A stretch of DNA of 64,000 nucleotides from an uncultured Chitinophagaceae bacterium. Its GTDB lineage: Bacteria; Bacteroidota; Bacteroidia; Chitinophagales; Chitinophagaceae. The stretch's first letter is position 1; each line of letters opens with the position of its first letter. Under the pieces are notes generated by a model. The model had not been told where the DNA came from. It was given only the letters and a program-made list of their open reading frames with translations, and searched no databases. The stretch spans positions 124,001-188,000 of the forward strand of contig CALCII010000014.1 of NCBI GenBank assembly GCA_937907395.1. The letters run 5' to 3'. This document shows, piece after piece, positions 50,703 through 58,976 of this stretch. Position numbers and translations under genes: made by a program.

Positions 50703-53700
50703 TTAATGTGCTGCTTCTGCTTCTTTCTTTTCTTCGTGAGAAATTTCATGGCCACCTTCTTCTTCATTACCCACCACACGGTCTGTGTTGCGCACTTTCG
50801 CCATATAGCTCACATTTGGTAATACGTGGATTTGTTCCAGTACATAATAAGTACGGTTCACACCCTCTTCTGTACGTACTTTACGGATCGCACTTTCTTT
50901 ATCATTTACGTTACCAAATACGATAGCGTTGGTAGGACAAGCCTGCTGACAAGCGGTTTTGATATCGCTGTCCACCATTGGACGGCTGTCTTTCTTCGCT
51001 GTGAGTTTGGCTTCCTGTAAACGTTGAACGCAGAATGAACATTTTTCGATCACACCACGGCTACGAACGGTAACATCGGGGTTCAGTACCATACGTGTGA
51101 GTTCATCGTTCATCTGAAGTGTTACTTCGTTCAGGCGGCCACTTTCTACAATCGGCACCTGGTTGTCTCCGAAGCTGTCGGCTCCGTTCCAATCGTGCCA
51201 GTTGAAACGACGTACTTTATAAGGACAGTTGTTGGCACAATACCTTGTACCGATACAACGGTTATAAGTCATCTGGTTCAAACCTTCGCTGCTGTGGTTG
51301 GTAGCTGCCACCGGACAAACGTTTTCGCAAGGAGCGTTGTCACAATGCTGACAAAGCATCGGTTGGAATACCACATCCGGGTTTTCCATATCACCGCTGA
51401 AATAACGGTCGATACGCAACCAGTGCATATCATGATACTTCGCCACCTGGTTTTTACCTACAACAGCAACGTTGTTTTCTGCAGAACAAGCCACTACGCA
51501 AGCACCACAACCGTTACAGGTGTTGAGGTCAATGCTCATGCCCCATTTGATACCGGGCTTGTCGTATACAGGATAAATCGTTCCTTCTGCTTCGAAATTG
51601 TCAAGACCACCATAATCTTTCAATTCATTCAAGCGTTCGTTGATGAATACTTTGGGATCTTTTTTGAAAATGTTGATGCTGGTTTCTTTCACCACTTCCA
51701 CACGGTTACCATATTGTCCGTGTGTTTGCATCACAGCCACAGTAAATGTTTCTGCAGTTGCTTCCACTTTCACATTGCCAACAGTGTATTGGTAGTTTTG
51801 TCCGTTGAAACCAACAAACGAATAAATATTTTTACCGGCACCTTTTGCAGCCAGTCCCACTTTCTCACTGCGGCCATAACCAACAGCAATGGCAATGGTG
51901 TTACTGTTCATACCGGGGATAATCATCATCGGAAGTTCAACTGTTTGATTTCCTACAGTGATTTTCAATACCGGTTTCTTAGGCTCTACTTCATACGCAT
52001 CATCTGCTTTGAAGCCCAATGATTCTGCCGTTTTTACAGATACCATTGCATAGTTGTCCCAGCAGGCACGGGTGATCGGATCGGGCATTTCCTGTAACCA
52101 GGGGTTGTTGGCCATTTTACCATCACCGATACTTACCTTCTGATAGATCACCAGTTCATGTCCGGTTGAAGTTGCTGTTTGCGACAGTTTACCAACCGCA
52201 GCTGCAACAGCCGAACTGTTGAATGTAGCACCAGCCACCACAGGAGCAGCGGGCTCTATCACACCATCTTCTAATGCTTTATCAAAGGCAGCAGTACCGC
52301 CCAGTTTATTGGTCCAGTATGCTTTGAAATACGTTTCATAATCAGCCACAGCACTTCCGCTCCACTTCAGTAAAGAAGTAGCGAAGGCTCTTGTTTTAAA
52401 CAGCGGATGAATGGTAGGCTGAAGGAAGGAAGTATATCCTGTTTTTGCTTCTGCATCGCCCCAGCTTTCGAGGTAATGATGAGCAGGAAGAATATACTGG
52501 CAGAGTTCGCTGGTTTCGTCTTCTGTTTCATTGAAAGAAACGGTTAACGCTACTTTCTTGAAACCATCGGCAAACTTTTTAGAATCACGGTAGGTATAAA
52601 CAGGATTTGCACCATAAACGAGCACAGCACCCACAGCGCCGGCGCTCATATCGGTTACAAACTGTTCCATTTCTGTATCAACACCTTTGCGGTAGTTCAC
52701 CATTGCACCGAAGTTGATGGTTTTGCCATTCGCTCCCAGTTGTGCGTTGATTGCATTTACAATTACCTGTGCATTTACATCGTTGCTGCCGCAAACCACC
52801 AGTGCATTACCACCGGCAGCCACTAATTCCTTCGCCGCTTTATCAATTCCTTCGGCGAGGCGTTTATCGGCAATAGAAGGAGCGGTAACGCTGCCTCCCA
52901 CTTTTGCATATAAGTTGAGCAATACAGCACCCAACTCGCTGGGCTTATGTGTATAACGCTCATCGGCATTCGCACCCGTCATGCTGAACGAACTTTCAAA
53001 CTGAAAGTGATGGCTCATTTCGGGGTTCTTTTCATTGATCTTACGTCCGGCAGCATATTGCTTGGCATATTCAACCGGGCTGATCCATGTACCGAGGAAA
53101 TCGGCACCCAGGCTCACAATTACTTTTGCCTGGTCAAACTGGTAAGAAGGAATTCCTTTTGTACCATATGTTAATCCGTTTGCTTCAATGATACCGCTGT
53201 AAGAAACGGCATCGTAAGTAACCTGTTTGAAGGAAGGATATTTCGCTTTGAATTCATCAATCACCGCCTGTACAGAAGGTGAGTTGAGTGTGGAACTGAG
53301 CAACACAATCTGTTTTCCACCAACAGCAGCCAATGCTTCTGCAATTTTTTTATCAACAGCTTCGTAAGTAGGCGCTTCTTTAAAACCATCGCCTGATTTT
53401 TCCAGCGGATGGCGCACACGTGCCGTATCGTATAAGCTGAGGACAGAAGCCTGCACACGTTGTGTGGTGGCCCCTTTCGTAAATCCGCTTTCGTTACCTT
53501 CTATTTTAATCGGACGTCCGTCTCTTACTTTTGCCAACACAGGAACCACATCTCCATCGAGCACAAAGGTGGTGGCATAGTAATTGGAAACACCCGGAAC
53601 AATATCGGCCGGTTTGTTCAGAAACGGAATTGACTTCTTCACCGGGATTTCGCAACTGGCAGCCAAAGTAGCGGCAGCCGTGCTGAAGCCCAGGTATTTT

Positions 53701-53843
53701 AAGAAGTCACGACGGGGCGTTTTAGCTCCGTTATCGTTCATTTCAAACGGCAGTTCTTCCCGGAATTCATTCTCTGCTGCTTCATTATAAGCGTTCGTGT
53801 TATTCAGCTCTCCGAAAGTTTGCCAATATTTCTTGTTGCTCAT
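50703..53843 (-). CDS. actB: alternative complex III Fe-S/molybdopterin-like subunit ActB
   Basis: A 1046-aa periplasmic fusion. A twin-arginine signal (RRDFLKYLGF) lies unusually far in, at about residues 44-53, after a 43-residue cytoplasmic leader, and is followed by a lipobox-like AASC. A large molybdopterin-oxidoreductase-like domain (about 70-760, normally without cofactor in ACIII) comes next. The C-terminal ferredoxin part has Cys clusters CNGCGACVVAC, CQHCDNAPCENVC, CIGTRYCANNC and CSFC...CQQACP, enough for four Fe-S clusters. It links quinol oxidation in ActC to the hemes of ActA. The start MSNKKYWQTFGELNN is conserved for such proteins. Confidence 0.95.
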   Translation of the reverse strand: MSNKKYWQTFGELNNTNAYNEAAENEFREELPFEMNDNGAKTPRRDFLKYLGFSTAAATLAASCEIPVKKSIPFLNKPADIVPGVSNYYATTFVLDGDVVPVLAKVRDGRPIKIEGNESGFTKGATTQRVQASVLSLYDTARVRHPLEKSGDGFKEAPTYEAVDKKIAEALAAVGGKQIVLLSSTLNSPSVQAVIDEFKAKYPSFKQVTYDAVSYSGIIEANGLTYGTKGIPSYQFDQAKVIVSLGADFLGTWISPVEYAKQYAAGRKINEKNPEMSHHFQFESSFSMTGANADERYTHKPSELGAVLLNLYAKVGGSVTAPSIADKRLAEGIDKAAKELVAAGGNALVVCGSNDVNAQVIVNAINAQLGANGKTINFGAMVNYRKGVDTEMEQFVTDMSAGAVGAVLVYGANPVYTYRDSKKFADGFKKVALTVSFNETEDETSELCQYILPAHHYLESWGDAEAKTGYTSFLQPTIHPLFKTRAFATSLLKWSGSAVADYETYFKAYWTNKLGGTAAFDKALEDGVIEPAAPVVAGATFNSSAVAAAVGKLSQTATSTGHELVIYQKVSIGDGKMANNPWLQEMPDPITRACWDNYAMVSVKTAESLGFKADDAYEVEPKKPVLKITVGNQTVELPMMIIPGMNSNTIAIAVGYGRSEKVGLAAKGAGKNIYSFVGFNGQNYQYTVGNVKVEATAETFTVAVMQTHGQYGNRVEVVKETSINIFKKDPKVFINERLNELKDYGGLDNFEAEGTIYPVYDKPGIKWGMSIDLNTCNGCGACVVACSAENNVAVVGKNQVAKYHDMHWLRIDRYFSGDMENPDVVFQPMLCQHCDNAPCENVCPVAATNHSSEGLNQMTYNRCIGTRYCANNCPYKVRRFNWHDWNGADSFGDNQVPIVESGRLNEVTLQMNDELTRMVLNPDVTVRSRGVIEKCSFCVQRLQEAKLTAKKDSRPMVDSDIKTACQQACPTNAIVFGNVNDKESAIRKVRTEEGVNRTYYVLEQIHVLPNVSYMAKVRNTDRVVGNEEEGGHEISHEEKKEAEAAH

Positions 53844-53951
53844 ATGCTTGTTAATAGCTGTTTGGAATTTGAAGATTTGGTAATTTGATCATTTGAAAAT
53901 GTAAGCCTTCGTTCATTAACTCATTTTCAAATTCTCAAATTTTCAAATTAA

Positions 53952-55190
53952 TTAATAGTGACATTTCTGACACTCTGTACCACCAATTTTTTCAACCGTT
54001 ACGCTGTCCATTTTTCCACTCTTGATATCGTTGTGGAACTTTTCATACATGCTGTAAAATCCGTTGTCTTTGAATTTCACGGCTGTTTCACGGTGACAGT
54101 TAATACACCAGCCCATGCTTAATGTGCTGAACTGATACACTTCACCCATTTCCTGGATAGGTCCATGACAGGTTTGACATTGTACGCCACCTGCTTTCAC
54201 GTGTTGTGAGTGATTGAAGTACACATGATCGGGCAAGCTGTGAATCTTGATCCATTCGATCGGTTCACCTTCGCTTGTATACTTTTTAGCTGTAGGATCC
54301 CAGCCGGCGTGTTTGTACAGTTTCTGAATTTCGGCAGTACCGTCTACTTTAGAACCATCTTCACGAAGGAGTTCAGGCCCTTTGTATTCGTTGATAGCGG
54401 CGTGACAGTTCATACAAACATTCACACTTGGAATGTTGGCATGCTTGCCTTCCATGGCACCACCGTGACAGTATAAGCAGTTTACCTGGTTGATGCCGGC
54501 GTGGACTTTGTGAGAATAATAGATCGGTTGCTCCGGTTGGTATTTGGTTTGACGGCCCAGACCAATAGCGCCCTGTGCCAGGAAGTAACCACCGGTTAAG
54601 AATAATAATATAATACAGGTAGCGATGTACGCTTTGTTTTTCCAGAAGGAAACCGGTTCTGCACGGTGAATACCGGCCTGCTCATCACTCAGCTTTTTCA
54701 ATGTGCTGTTGATCTGCAACAGGATCAGGGCAACCACACCTAACACAATCGCCAGGATTCCAAAAAGGAAGGAACTGTCTTTGGGTTCTGCAGGCGCTGC
54801 TGCACCAGCTCCGGGAGCAGGTGTGGGAGGAGGTGTATTGATGTAATCAACAATTGCATCAATCTCTTTTTCGGTTAACTGCGGAAAAGCAGTCATTACC
54901 ACAGGTGAATACTTCTTTAACAGATCGGCAGCGTAGGTATCGCTTTTGGCAAACGCAGACGGATTGTGGATCCATGCATAAAGTTTCTTGCGATCGCCCC
55001 AGGGGCCTCTTGTTTCAACACCAGCTAATGCCGGACCGGTAAGATCTTTATTGAGGGCGTGACAAGACGCACAATTGGTTTGGAACAGGGCTTTACCTTC
55101 CTGCGCCAGCAATTGATTACCAAACAATAATGAAAAGATTACCAAACAAACAGAAAGAGACCTGCGAAGAATTGATTTTGGTTGATTCAT
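53952..55190 (-). CDS. actA: alternative complex III multiheme cytochrome ActA with extra N-terminal heme domain
   Basis: A 412-aa protein. A signal peptide (LVIFSLLFGNQLLAQ) is followed by a monoheme cytochrome c domain (CASCH near residue 40), a Pro/Ala-rich linker and a membrane helix (about 140-160). A second membrane helix (about 190-210) precedes a pentaheme ActA domain with CLYCH, CMNCH, CQTCH, CINCH and CQKCH. Classical ActA has five hemes; this one has six because of the N-terminal fusion. Electrons from ActB pass along the hemes to ActE or directly to the oxidase. It is the first gene of the ACIII/caa3 block, with a -7 box upstream. Confidence 0.93.
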   Translation of the reverse strand: MNQPKSILRRSLSVCLVIFSLLFGNQLLAQEGKALFQTNCASCHALNKDLTGPALAGVETRGPWGDRKKLYAWIHNPSAFAKSDTYAADLLKKYSPVVMTAFPQLTEKEIDAIVDYINTPPPTPAPGAGAAAPAEPKDSSFLFGILAIVLGVVALILLQINSTLKKLSDEQAGIHRAEPVSFWKNKAYIATCIILLFLTGGYFLAQGAIGLGRQTKYQPEQPIYYSHKVHAGINQVNCLYCHGGAMEGKHANIPSVNVCMNCHAAINEYKGPELLREDGSKVDGTAEIQKLYKHAGWDPTAKKYTSEGEPIEWIKIHSLPDHVYFNHSQHVKAGGVQCQTCHGPIQEMGEVYQFSTLSMGWCINCHRETAVKFKDNGFYSMYEKFHNDIKSGKMDSVTVEKIGGTECQKCHY

Positions 55191-55241
55191 GTCGTTAAGG
55201 AACGTGATTGTGATGAGGAATAATATCCCAATTACAGGCTG

Positions 55242-55274
55242 CAAATATAAAGGGGGATACTGACATAATATCCA
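55242..55274 (-). promoter_or_regulatory. candidate promoter of the ACIII-caa3 operon
   Basis: TATATTTG (55242-55249, minus strand) is a perfect TAnnTTTG. At the -33 position only TGG (55272-55274, 22-bp spacer) is found instead of TTG. No other good candidate was seen before actA. Confidence 0.5.
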
Positions 55275-55433
55275 CAGTCAGAAATTTTTTTTTACGCTTG
55301 TATGACAGTCTTTTTCGTTCATTGTGAATGATTAAGGCAAAAACACACATCAGGCGTTGAACGGATTTGTATCAGCCAAACTTTTTAACATCGCATCTGC
55401 GCTTAAACAAACATTTCCCCCGACTTTTGCGCC

Positions 55434-55727
55434 ATGTTTGAACGACTCAGAAAAAAATGGAACGTAAGCTGGTTCCAGTTTGCCCTCATCTTCACCACCT
55501 TTGCCCTGGGCGGCTCCCTTTGTGCCCGTGCCGGCAACTGGCTGCTGAGCTTCTTTTTAACCGAAAAAAGTGTGGTCTACTGGATCATCTATGTACCGCT
55601 GATCACCATTTTATGGCCTATGTGCGTACTTTTAATCAGTATCCCCTTGGGCCAATTTCGCTTTTTCAGCAACTATTTGAGCCGGATTTGGGCCAAAATC
55701 ACCGGAAATGACCCCAAAAATCAATAA
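55434..55727 (+). CDS. small membrane protein (DUF6787-like), function unknown
   Basis: A 97-aa protein with two membrane helices (about 15-35 and 50-72), a basic N-terminus (FERLRKKWNVSWFQF) and a basic C-terminus. It resembles small uncharacterised Bacteroidota membrane proteins; the DUF6787 assignment is tentative. It diverges from actA across 243 bp. Its last 20 bp overlap the start of purN in another frame, indicating co-transcription with purine synthesis, though no functional link is known. Confidence 0.7.
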   Translation: MFERLRKKWNVSWFQFALIFTTFALGGSLCARAGNWLLSFFLTEKSVVYWIIYVPLITILWPMCVLLISIPLGQFRFFSNYLSRIWAKITGNDPKNQ

Positions 55728-56289
55728 AATCGCCGTTTTTGCTTCGGGCAAGGGTAGCAATGCCGAACGGATTTGCTCCTGGTTTACCAACCACCCTTCT
55801 GTTCAGGTAGCCCTCATCGTTTGCAACAAACCCGGCGCCGGGGTGCTGGATGTGGCGGCAGCCCACCAAATCCCTACCTTACTCATTGAAAAAGAACCCT
55901 TTTTCCGGGGAAACGGATATGTAGAAGAGCTGCAATTCTTTGATATTGATTGGATTATCCTCGCCGGCTTTCTCTGGAAAATCCCTAAAACACTCATCAA
56001 CGCCTTTCCACACCATATTATTAATATACACCCGGCCCTTTTGCCCAACTATGGCGGCAAAGGCATGTATGGCCACCATGTACACGAAGCCGTGCTGGCC
56101 AACCGGGAAATGCAAAGCGGTATCACCATTCATTTTGTGGATGAGCAGTACGACCATGGCTCCACCATTTTCCAGGCCACCTGTGAGGTGAAAGCCGATG
56201 ATACCCCCGATAGCCTGGCTGCACGCATTCATGAGCTGGAACACCGTTTTTACCCCGAAATCATCGAAAAATTGGTAAAATCTGCTTAA
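55708..56289 (+). CDS. purN: phosphoribosylglycinamide formyltransferase
   Basis: A 193-aa enzyme that transfers the formyl group of 10-formyl-THF to GAR (third step of purine synthesis). Motifs: the N-terminal phosphate loop ASGKGSNAE, the catalytic INIHPALLP (Asn and His) and the downstream Asp in DHGSTIFQ; all are intact. The ATG at 55708 overlaps the preceding ORF by 20 bp. Other pur genes are not adjacent. Confidence 0.95.
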   Translation: MTPKINKIAVFASGKGSNAERICSWFTNHPSVQVALIVCNKPGAGVLDVAAAHQIPTLLIEKEPFFRGNGYVEELQFFDIDWIILAGFLWKIPKTLINAFPHHIINIHPALLPNYGGKGMYGHHVHEAVLANREMQSGITIHFVDEQYDHGSTIFQATCEVKADDTPDSLAARIHELEHRFYPEIIEKLVKSA

Positions 56290-56355
56290 AAAACGTCAAA
56301 ATCGGGTGAAAATGACCTTTTTTCAACCCATTGAAACTATCATTGCAACACCATT

Positions 56356-57093
56356 TTGAAAAAGATATTCCTTTATATCATTGTATCGCTGCTGCTCCAG
56401 ACCGGTTTCGGACAAATCCAGCTGAGCGGTACGGTGTTCGACAGTACCAAACGCAACCTGGTGATGGGCGTACAGGTCCTTTGTACCTGCGGCACCATGA
56501 GTTTTACCGACAGTGCCGGACAATACAGCATTTTTGTGGGCGAGAAAGACTCCGTGTTTTTCTTCTTCCGTAACAAACCCACCCAGTTTTTTGCAGTAAA
56601 AAGCATCAAAGACCTCAATTCCTTCGACATTGCCCTGCATATTTATGTGCCCGGCCGCTACAAACAACTGAAAGAAATTATAGTATACGGCAAAAACCGA
56701 AGGCAGGATTCCATAGAAAACCGCATCCAGTACGACAAAATCTTTAATTACGATAAAGGTGGCCTCCGGGTGGGTGGCGCTGCACCTGAATCGGGGATCG
56801 GTGCCGGGCTCGACCTTGATGCCCTCATGAGCGTTTTCCGTTTCCGGCGCAATAAAAGCATGATGCGCTTTCAGCAACGGTTGATCAAAGAAGAACAGGA
56901 CCGTTATATCAATTACCGTTTTAATAAAACCATTGTGCAACGCCTCACCACCTTGAAAGAGGGTCCGCTCCTTGATGAATTTATGCAGCGCTACCGTCCC
57001 GATTATGAATTGCTCACACAGGCCATTGATATTGAGCTTTACCTCTACATACAAGCAGCCGCCAAAGAATTTCTGAAAGAACAACAACGCTGA
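56356..57093 (+). CDS. exported protein with carboxypeptidase-like domain, TTG start
   Basis: A 245-aa protein beginning at a TTG codon (LKKIFLYIIVSLLLQ read with Met first). A signal peptide ending in TGFGQ is followed by a carboxypeptidase-regulatory-like beta-sandwich (about 22-100, IQLSGTVFDSTKRNLV and the SDSAG-type turn TDSAGQYSIFV). A helical, Arg/Lys-rich C-terminal part then follows (RRNKSMMRFQQRLIKEEQD). The C-terminal pattern is common to uncharacterised Bacteroidota proteins. No upstream in-frame ATG fits, so TTG is taken as the start. Function is unknown. Confidence 0.7.
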   Translation: MKKIFLYIIVSLLLQTGFGQIQLSGTVFDSTKRNLVMGVQVLCTCGTMSFTDSAGQYSIFVGEKDSVFFFFRNKPTQFFAVKSIKDLNSFDIALHIYVPGRYKQLKEIIVYGKNRRQDSIENRIQYDKIFNYDKGGLRVGGAAPESGIGAGLDLDALMSVFRFRRNKSMMRFQQRLIKEEQDRYINYRFNKTIVQRLTTLKEGPLLDEFMQRYRPDYELLTQAIDIELYLYIQAAAKEFLKEQQR

Positions 57094-57143
57094 GCCCTTT
57101 CTCTTTTTCACACGATGAACAATACTTAACTTGCCAGCCGATT

Positions 57144-57986
57144 ATGAAACAGTGGCTGAAACATATGTATCATGCGGTTACCGGCTCCAAACGACTGGTG
57201 GTACTGGATTATCCCGTGGAGCTGAAACCTTTGTACCCGGCCACTGCACCACAGCCGGAACTTTATCAACTCATTTCGGCTGGCAATGACCGTTATGCAC
57301 AGCTGTTGCAGCAATGCCTCACCCATACACCGGTGTTCAAATCTCTTGCCTACAGCTCTGATCAACCTACTATTGAACCCGTTTGGCACAATGATTTTGT
57401 ACCCGGACTGGACCTGGTATTGCAATACACGTTACTGGGTGAACTCAAACCCAAACGTTATGTGGAAATAGGCAGCGGCACCACCACCAAGATTGCCGCA
57501 CTGGCGAAAAAGAACCTGGGACTAACGTACACGATCACCTGCATTGACCCGCATCCACGCAAAGAAATCACCAACGTGGCCGATAAATGGATGAACCACC
57601 CGTTGCAGGAAGCACCCTTGTCCATCTTTGAAGCACTGGAGCCCGGCGATGTCCTTTTTTTTGATGGCTCACACCTGCTGCATCCCAACAGCGATGTGCA
57701 GCGTTTCTTCCTCGACATTTTACCGAAGCTGAAGAAAGGCGTGATTGTACAGGTGCATGATATTTACCTGCCCTACGATTACCCGCAGAACATGTGCGAC
57801 CGGTTTTATGCTGAGCAATACATCCTGGCCACGGCCCTGCTCTCCCACCCGCAAGGTTATGAACTCATTGCCCCTGCTTTTTATATGAGCGAACAGAAAG
57901 AGCTGAACAACATATTGCAGCCACTGTGGCAACAACTGCCCGGTGTGGAAACACATGGCGGCTCGTTCTGGTTTCGTATACGCTAA
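57144..57986 (+). CDS. class I SAM-dependent methyltransferase
   Basis: A 280-aa protein of the Methyltransf_24-like group. Motif I is YVEIGSGTTTKIAALA near residue 112, the acidic end of strand 2 is in ITCIDPHPRKEI, and a later block reads PGDVLFFDGSHLL then VIVQVHDIYLP. Such proteins often modify sugars or small metabolites, and no specific substrate is suggested. It is 50 bp after the preceding gene and 17 bp before the next, so it is probably in a run with its neighbours. Confidence 0.85.
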   Translation: MKQWLKHMYHAVTGSKRLVVLDYPVELKPLYPATAPQPELYQLISAGNDRYAQLLQQCLTHTPVFKSLAYSSDQPTIEPVWHNDFVPGLDLVLQYTLLGELKPKRYVEIGSGTTTKIAALAKKNLGLTYTITCIDPHPRKEITNVADKWMNHPLQEAPLSIFEALEPGDVLFFDGSHLLHPNSDVQRFFLDILPKLKKGVIVQVHDIYLPYDYPQNMCDRFYAEQYILATALLSHPQGYELIAPAFYMSEQKELNNILQPLWQQLPGVETHGGSFWFRIR

Positions 57987-58003
57987 AGAATAACAACTCA
58001 ACT

Positions 58004-58540
58004 ATGGAACAAACAACACTCGGCATTGGAACCCGCCTCCAGCATACCCAACACGGCCCCGGCGTGATTGTGGGCATCCGTTATGCCACCTATCTCATTT
58101 CTTTTATCCATGTCGGTGTGAAAGAAATTGATAAGACCGACAGCAACCTCGATGAAATCATTCCCGAAAATGTAACGGAGGAAATTGAAACCAACAGTGA
58201 GGTAGAGAAAAGCTTGCTCAAAATCCTTCGTTTGTGGGGTGGAATTAGCGAAGTAGTGCCTTTGGGCGAACGTTGGGAAAACGGAACTATGATCCTGCAG
58301 CCGGCCGATAAATCCCTCAAGCCCAAAGAAATTCCGATTGAAGATTTCTTCCATAAAATTGTGATGCTGCGGGATCGTCTCCGGGTCCTGGAACAAAACA
58401 TCAACAGCAGCAAAAACCTGAGCGACGAAGAAAAAGTAAACATCCAGCAATACATTACCCGTTGTTACGGCTCCCTTACCACCTTTAATGTGCTGTTTAA
58501 GAATAAGGAACAGTGGTTTGTGGGGGAAAAGGGGGCTTAG
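58004..58540 (+). CDS. hypothetical protein with SH3-like N-terminus
   Basis: A 178-aa protein from the ATG at 58004 (MEQTTLGIGTRLQHTQHGPG); the frame is open to 57926 but would overlap the methyltransferase. The N-terminal ~55 residues (GPGVIVGIRYATYLISFI) look like a KOW/SH3-like barrel. The remainder is helical and charged (EVEKSLLKILRLWGG, KNLSDEEKVNIQQYITRCYG). It resembles conserved Bacteroidota hypothetical proteins; no function can be given. It is the last gene before the A+T-rich island. Confidence 0.65.
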   Translation: MEQTTLGIGTRLQHTQHGPGVIVGIRYATYLISFIHVGVKEIDKTDSNLDEIIPENVTEEIETNSEVEKSLLKILRLWGGISEVVPLGERWENGTMILQPADKSLKPKEIPIEDFFHKIVMLRDRLRVLEQNINSSKNLSDEEKVNIQQYITRCYGSLTTFNVLFKNKEQWFVGEKGA

Positions 58541-58570
58541 GGCGGAATGCTCAATGCTTAATGTTGAAAA

Positions 58571-58634
58571 CCCCGACCGTAGCGTCGGTGGCTAAATGCT
58601 GAATGTCGTAGACCCCGACCGATAGCGTCAGAGG
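58571..58634. repeat. two copies of a CCGACCGNAGCGTCGG palindrome
   Basis: 58571-58591 contains CCGACCGTAGCGTCGG, and 58612-58634 contains a decayed copy (CCGACCGATAGCGTCAG). They belong to the same family as the hairpin at 37895-37913 (GCCGACCGTCAGCGTCGGC). Heptad-like AATGCTNA sequence surrounds them (58546-58606). Confidence 0.7.
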
Positions 58635-58684
58635 CTCCAATCAATAGCGATAAGGTTTTAAGTGATAATTTATAGGTTGAAAAC

Positions 58685-58944
58685 GGTGGGTCACCCCCAA
58701 GGGTGGCTCACCGGACCACAACACCTACCCTCTCTTTTACCATCATTACGAAGGTGTTGAACAGCCCCACTCTTTAAAATTTTCCCGGGTTGTGGTATTG
58801 CAAATGAAAAAGTTAGCGATTAACTTAGGGCGGCTTGGGGATGAATGTGTAAACGGGTGTAAGCGACTACTACTGACAAAAATCGTTTATGCTACTTTTA
58901 AATCAAGAAGTTAGATGGGAACTACGAAAATCCATGAGTTGTAG
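58685..58944 (+). repeat. island leader repeat, copy 1, with remnant start peptide
   Basis: About 257 bp that align with 61309-61565. Shared blocks in order: GGGTCACC, CACAACACCTACCCT, TTTACCATCATT, TTTAAAATTTTCCCGG, GGTATTGCAAATGAAAAA, AGCGATTAACTTAGG, AAGAAGTTAGATGGGAACTA, AATCCATGAGTTG. The last blocks encode MGTTKIHEL from the ATG at 58915, here stopped at once by TAG (58942-58944). A hairpin (GGTGGGTCACCC/GGGTGGCTCACC) opens the repeat. The ParB-like gene starts 32 bp after the stop. Confidence 0.85.
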
Positions 58945-58976
58945 ACAATACGGAAAAAGTAAAATGAATATAGCAT

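Noticed and set aside
39392..55190. cytochrome bc1 or cbb3 oxidase genes
   Set aside because: The cluster has no Rieske or cytochrome b gene and no CcoN-type subunit; the ActA-F set and the HPEVY motif identify ACIII plus an A1-type oxidase.
58915..58944. nine-codon ORF MGTTKIHEL as a real leader peptide
   Set aside because: It is stopped immediately, and the related copy continues differently. It is better explained as the remnant of a gene start, though an attenuator-type role is not excluded.
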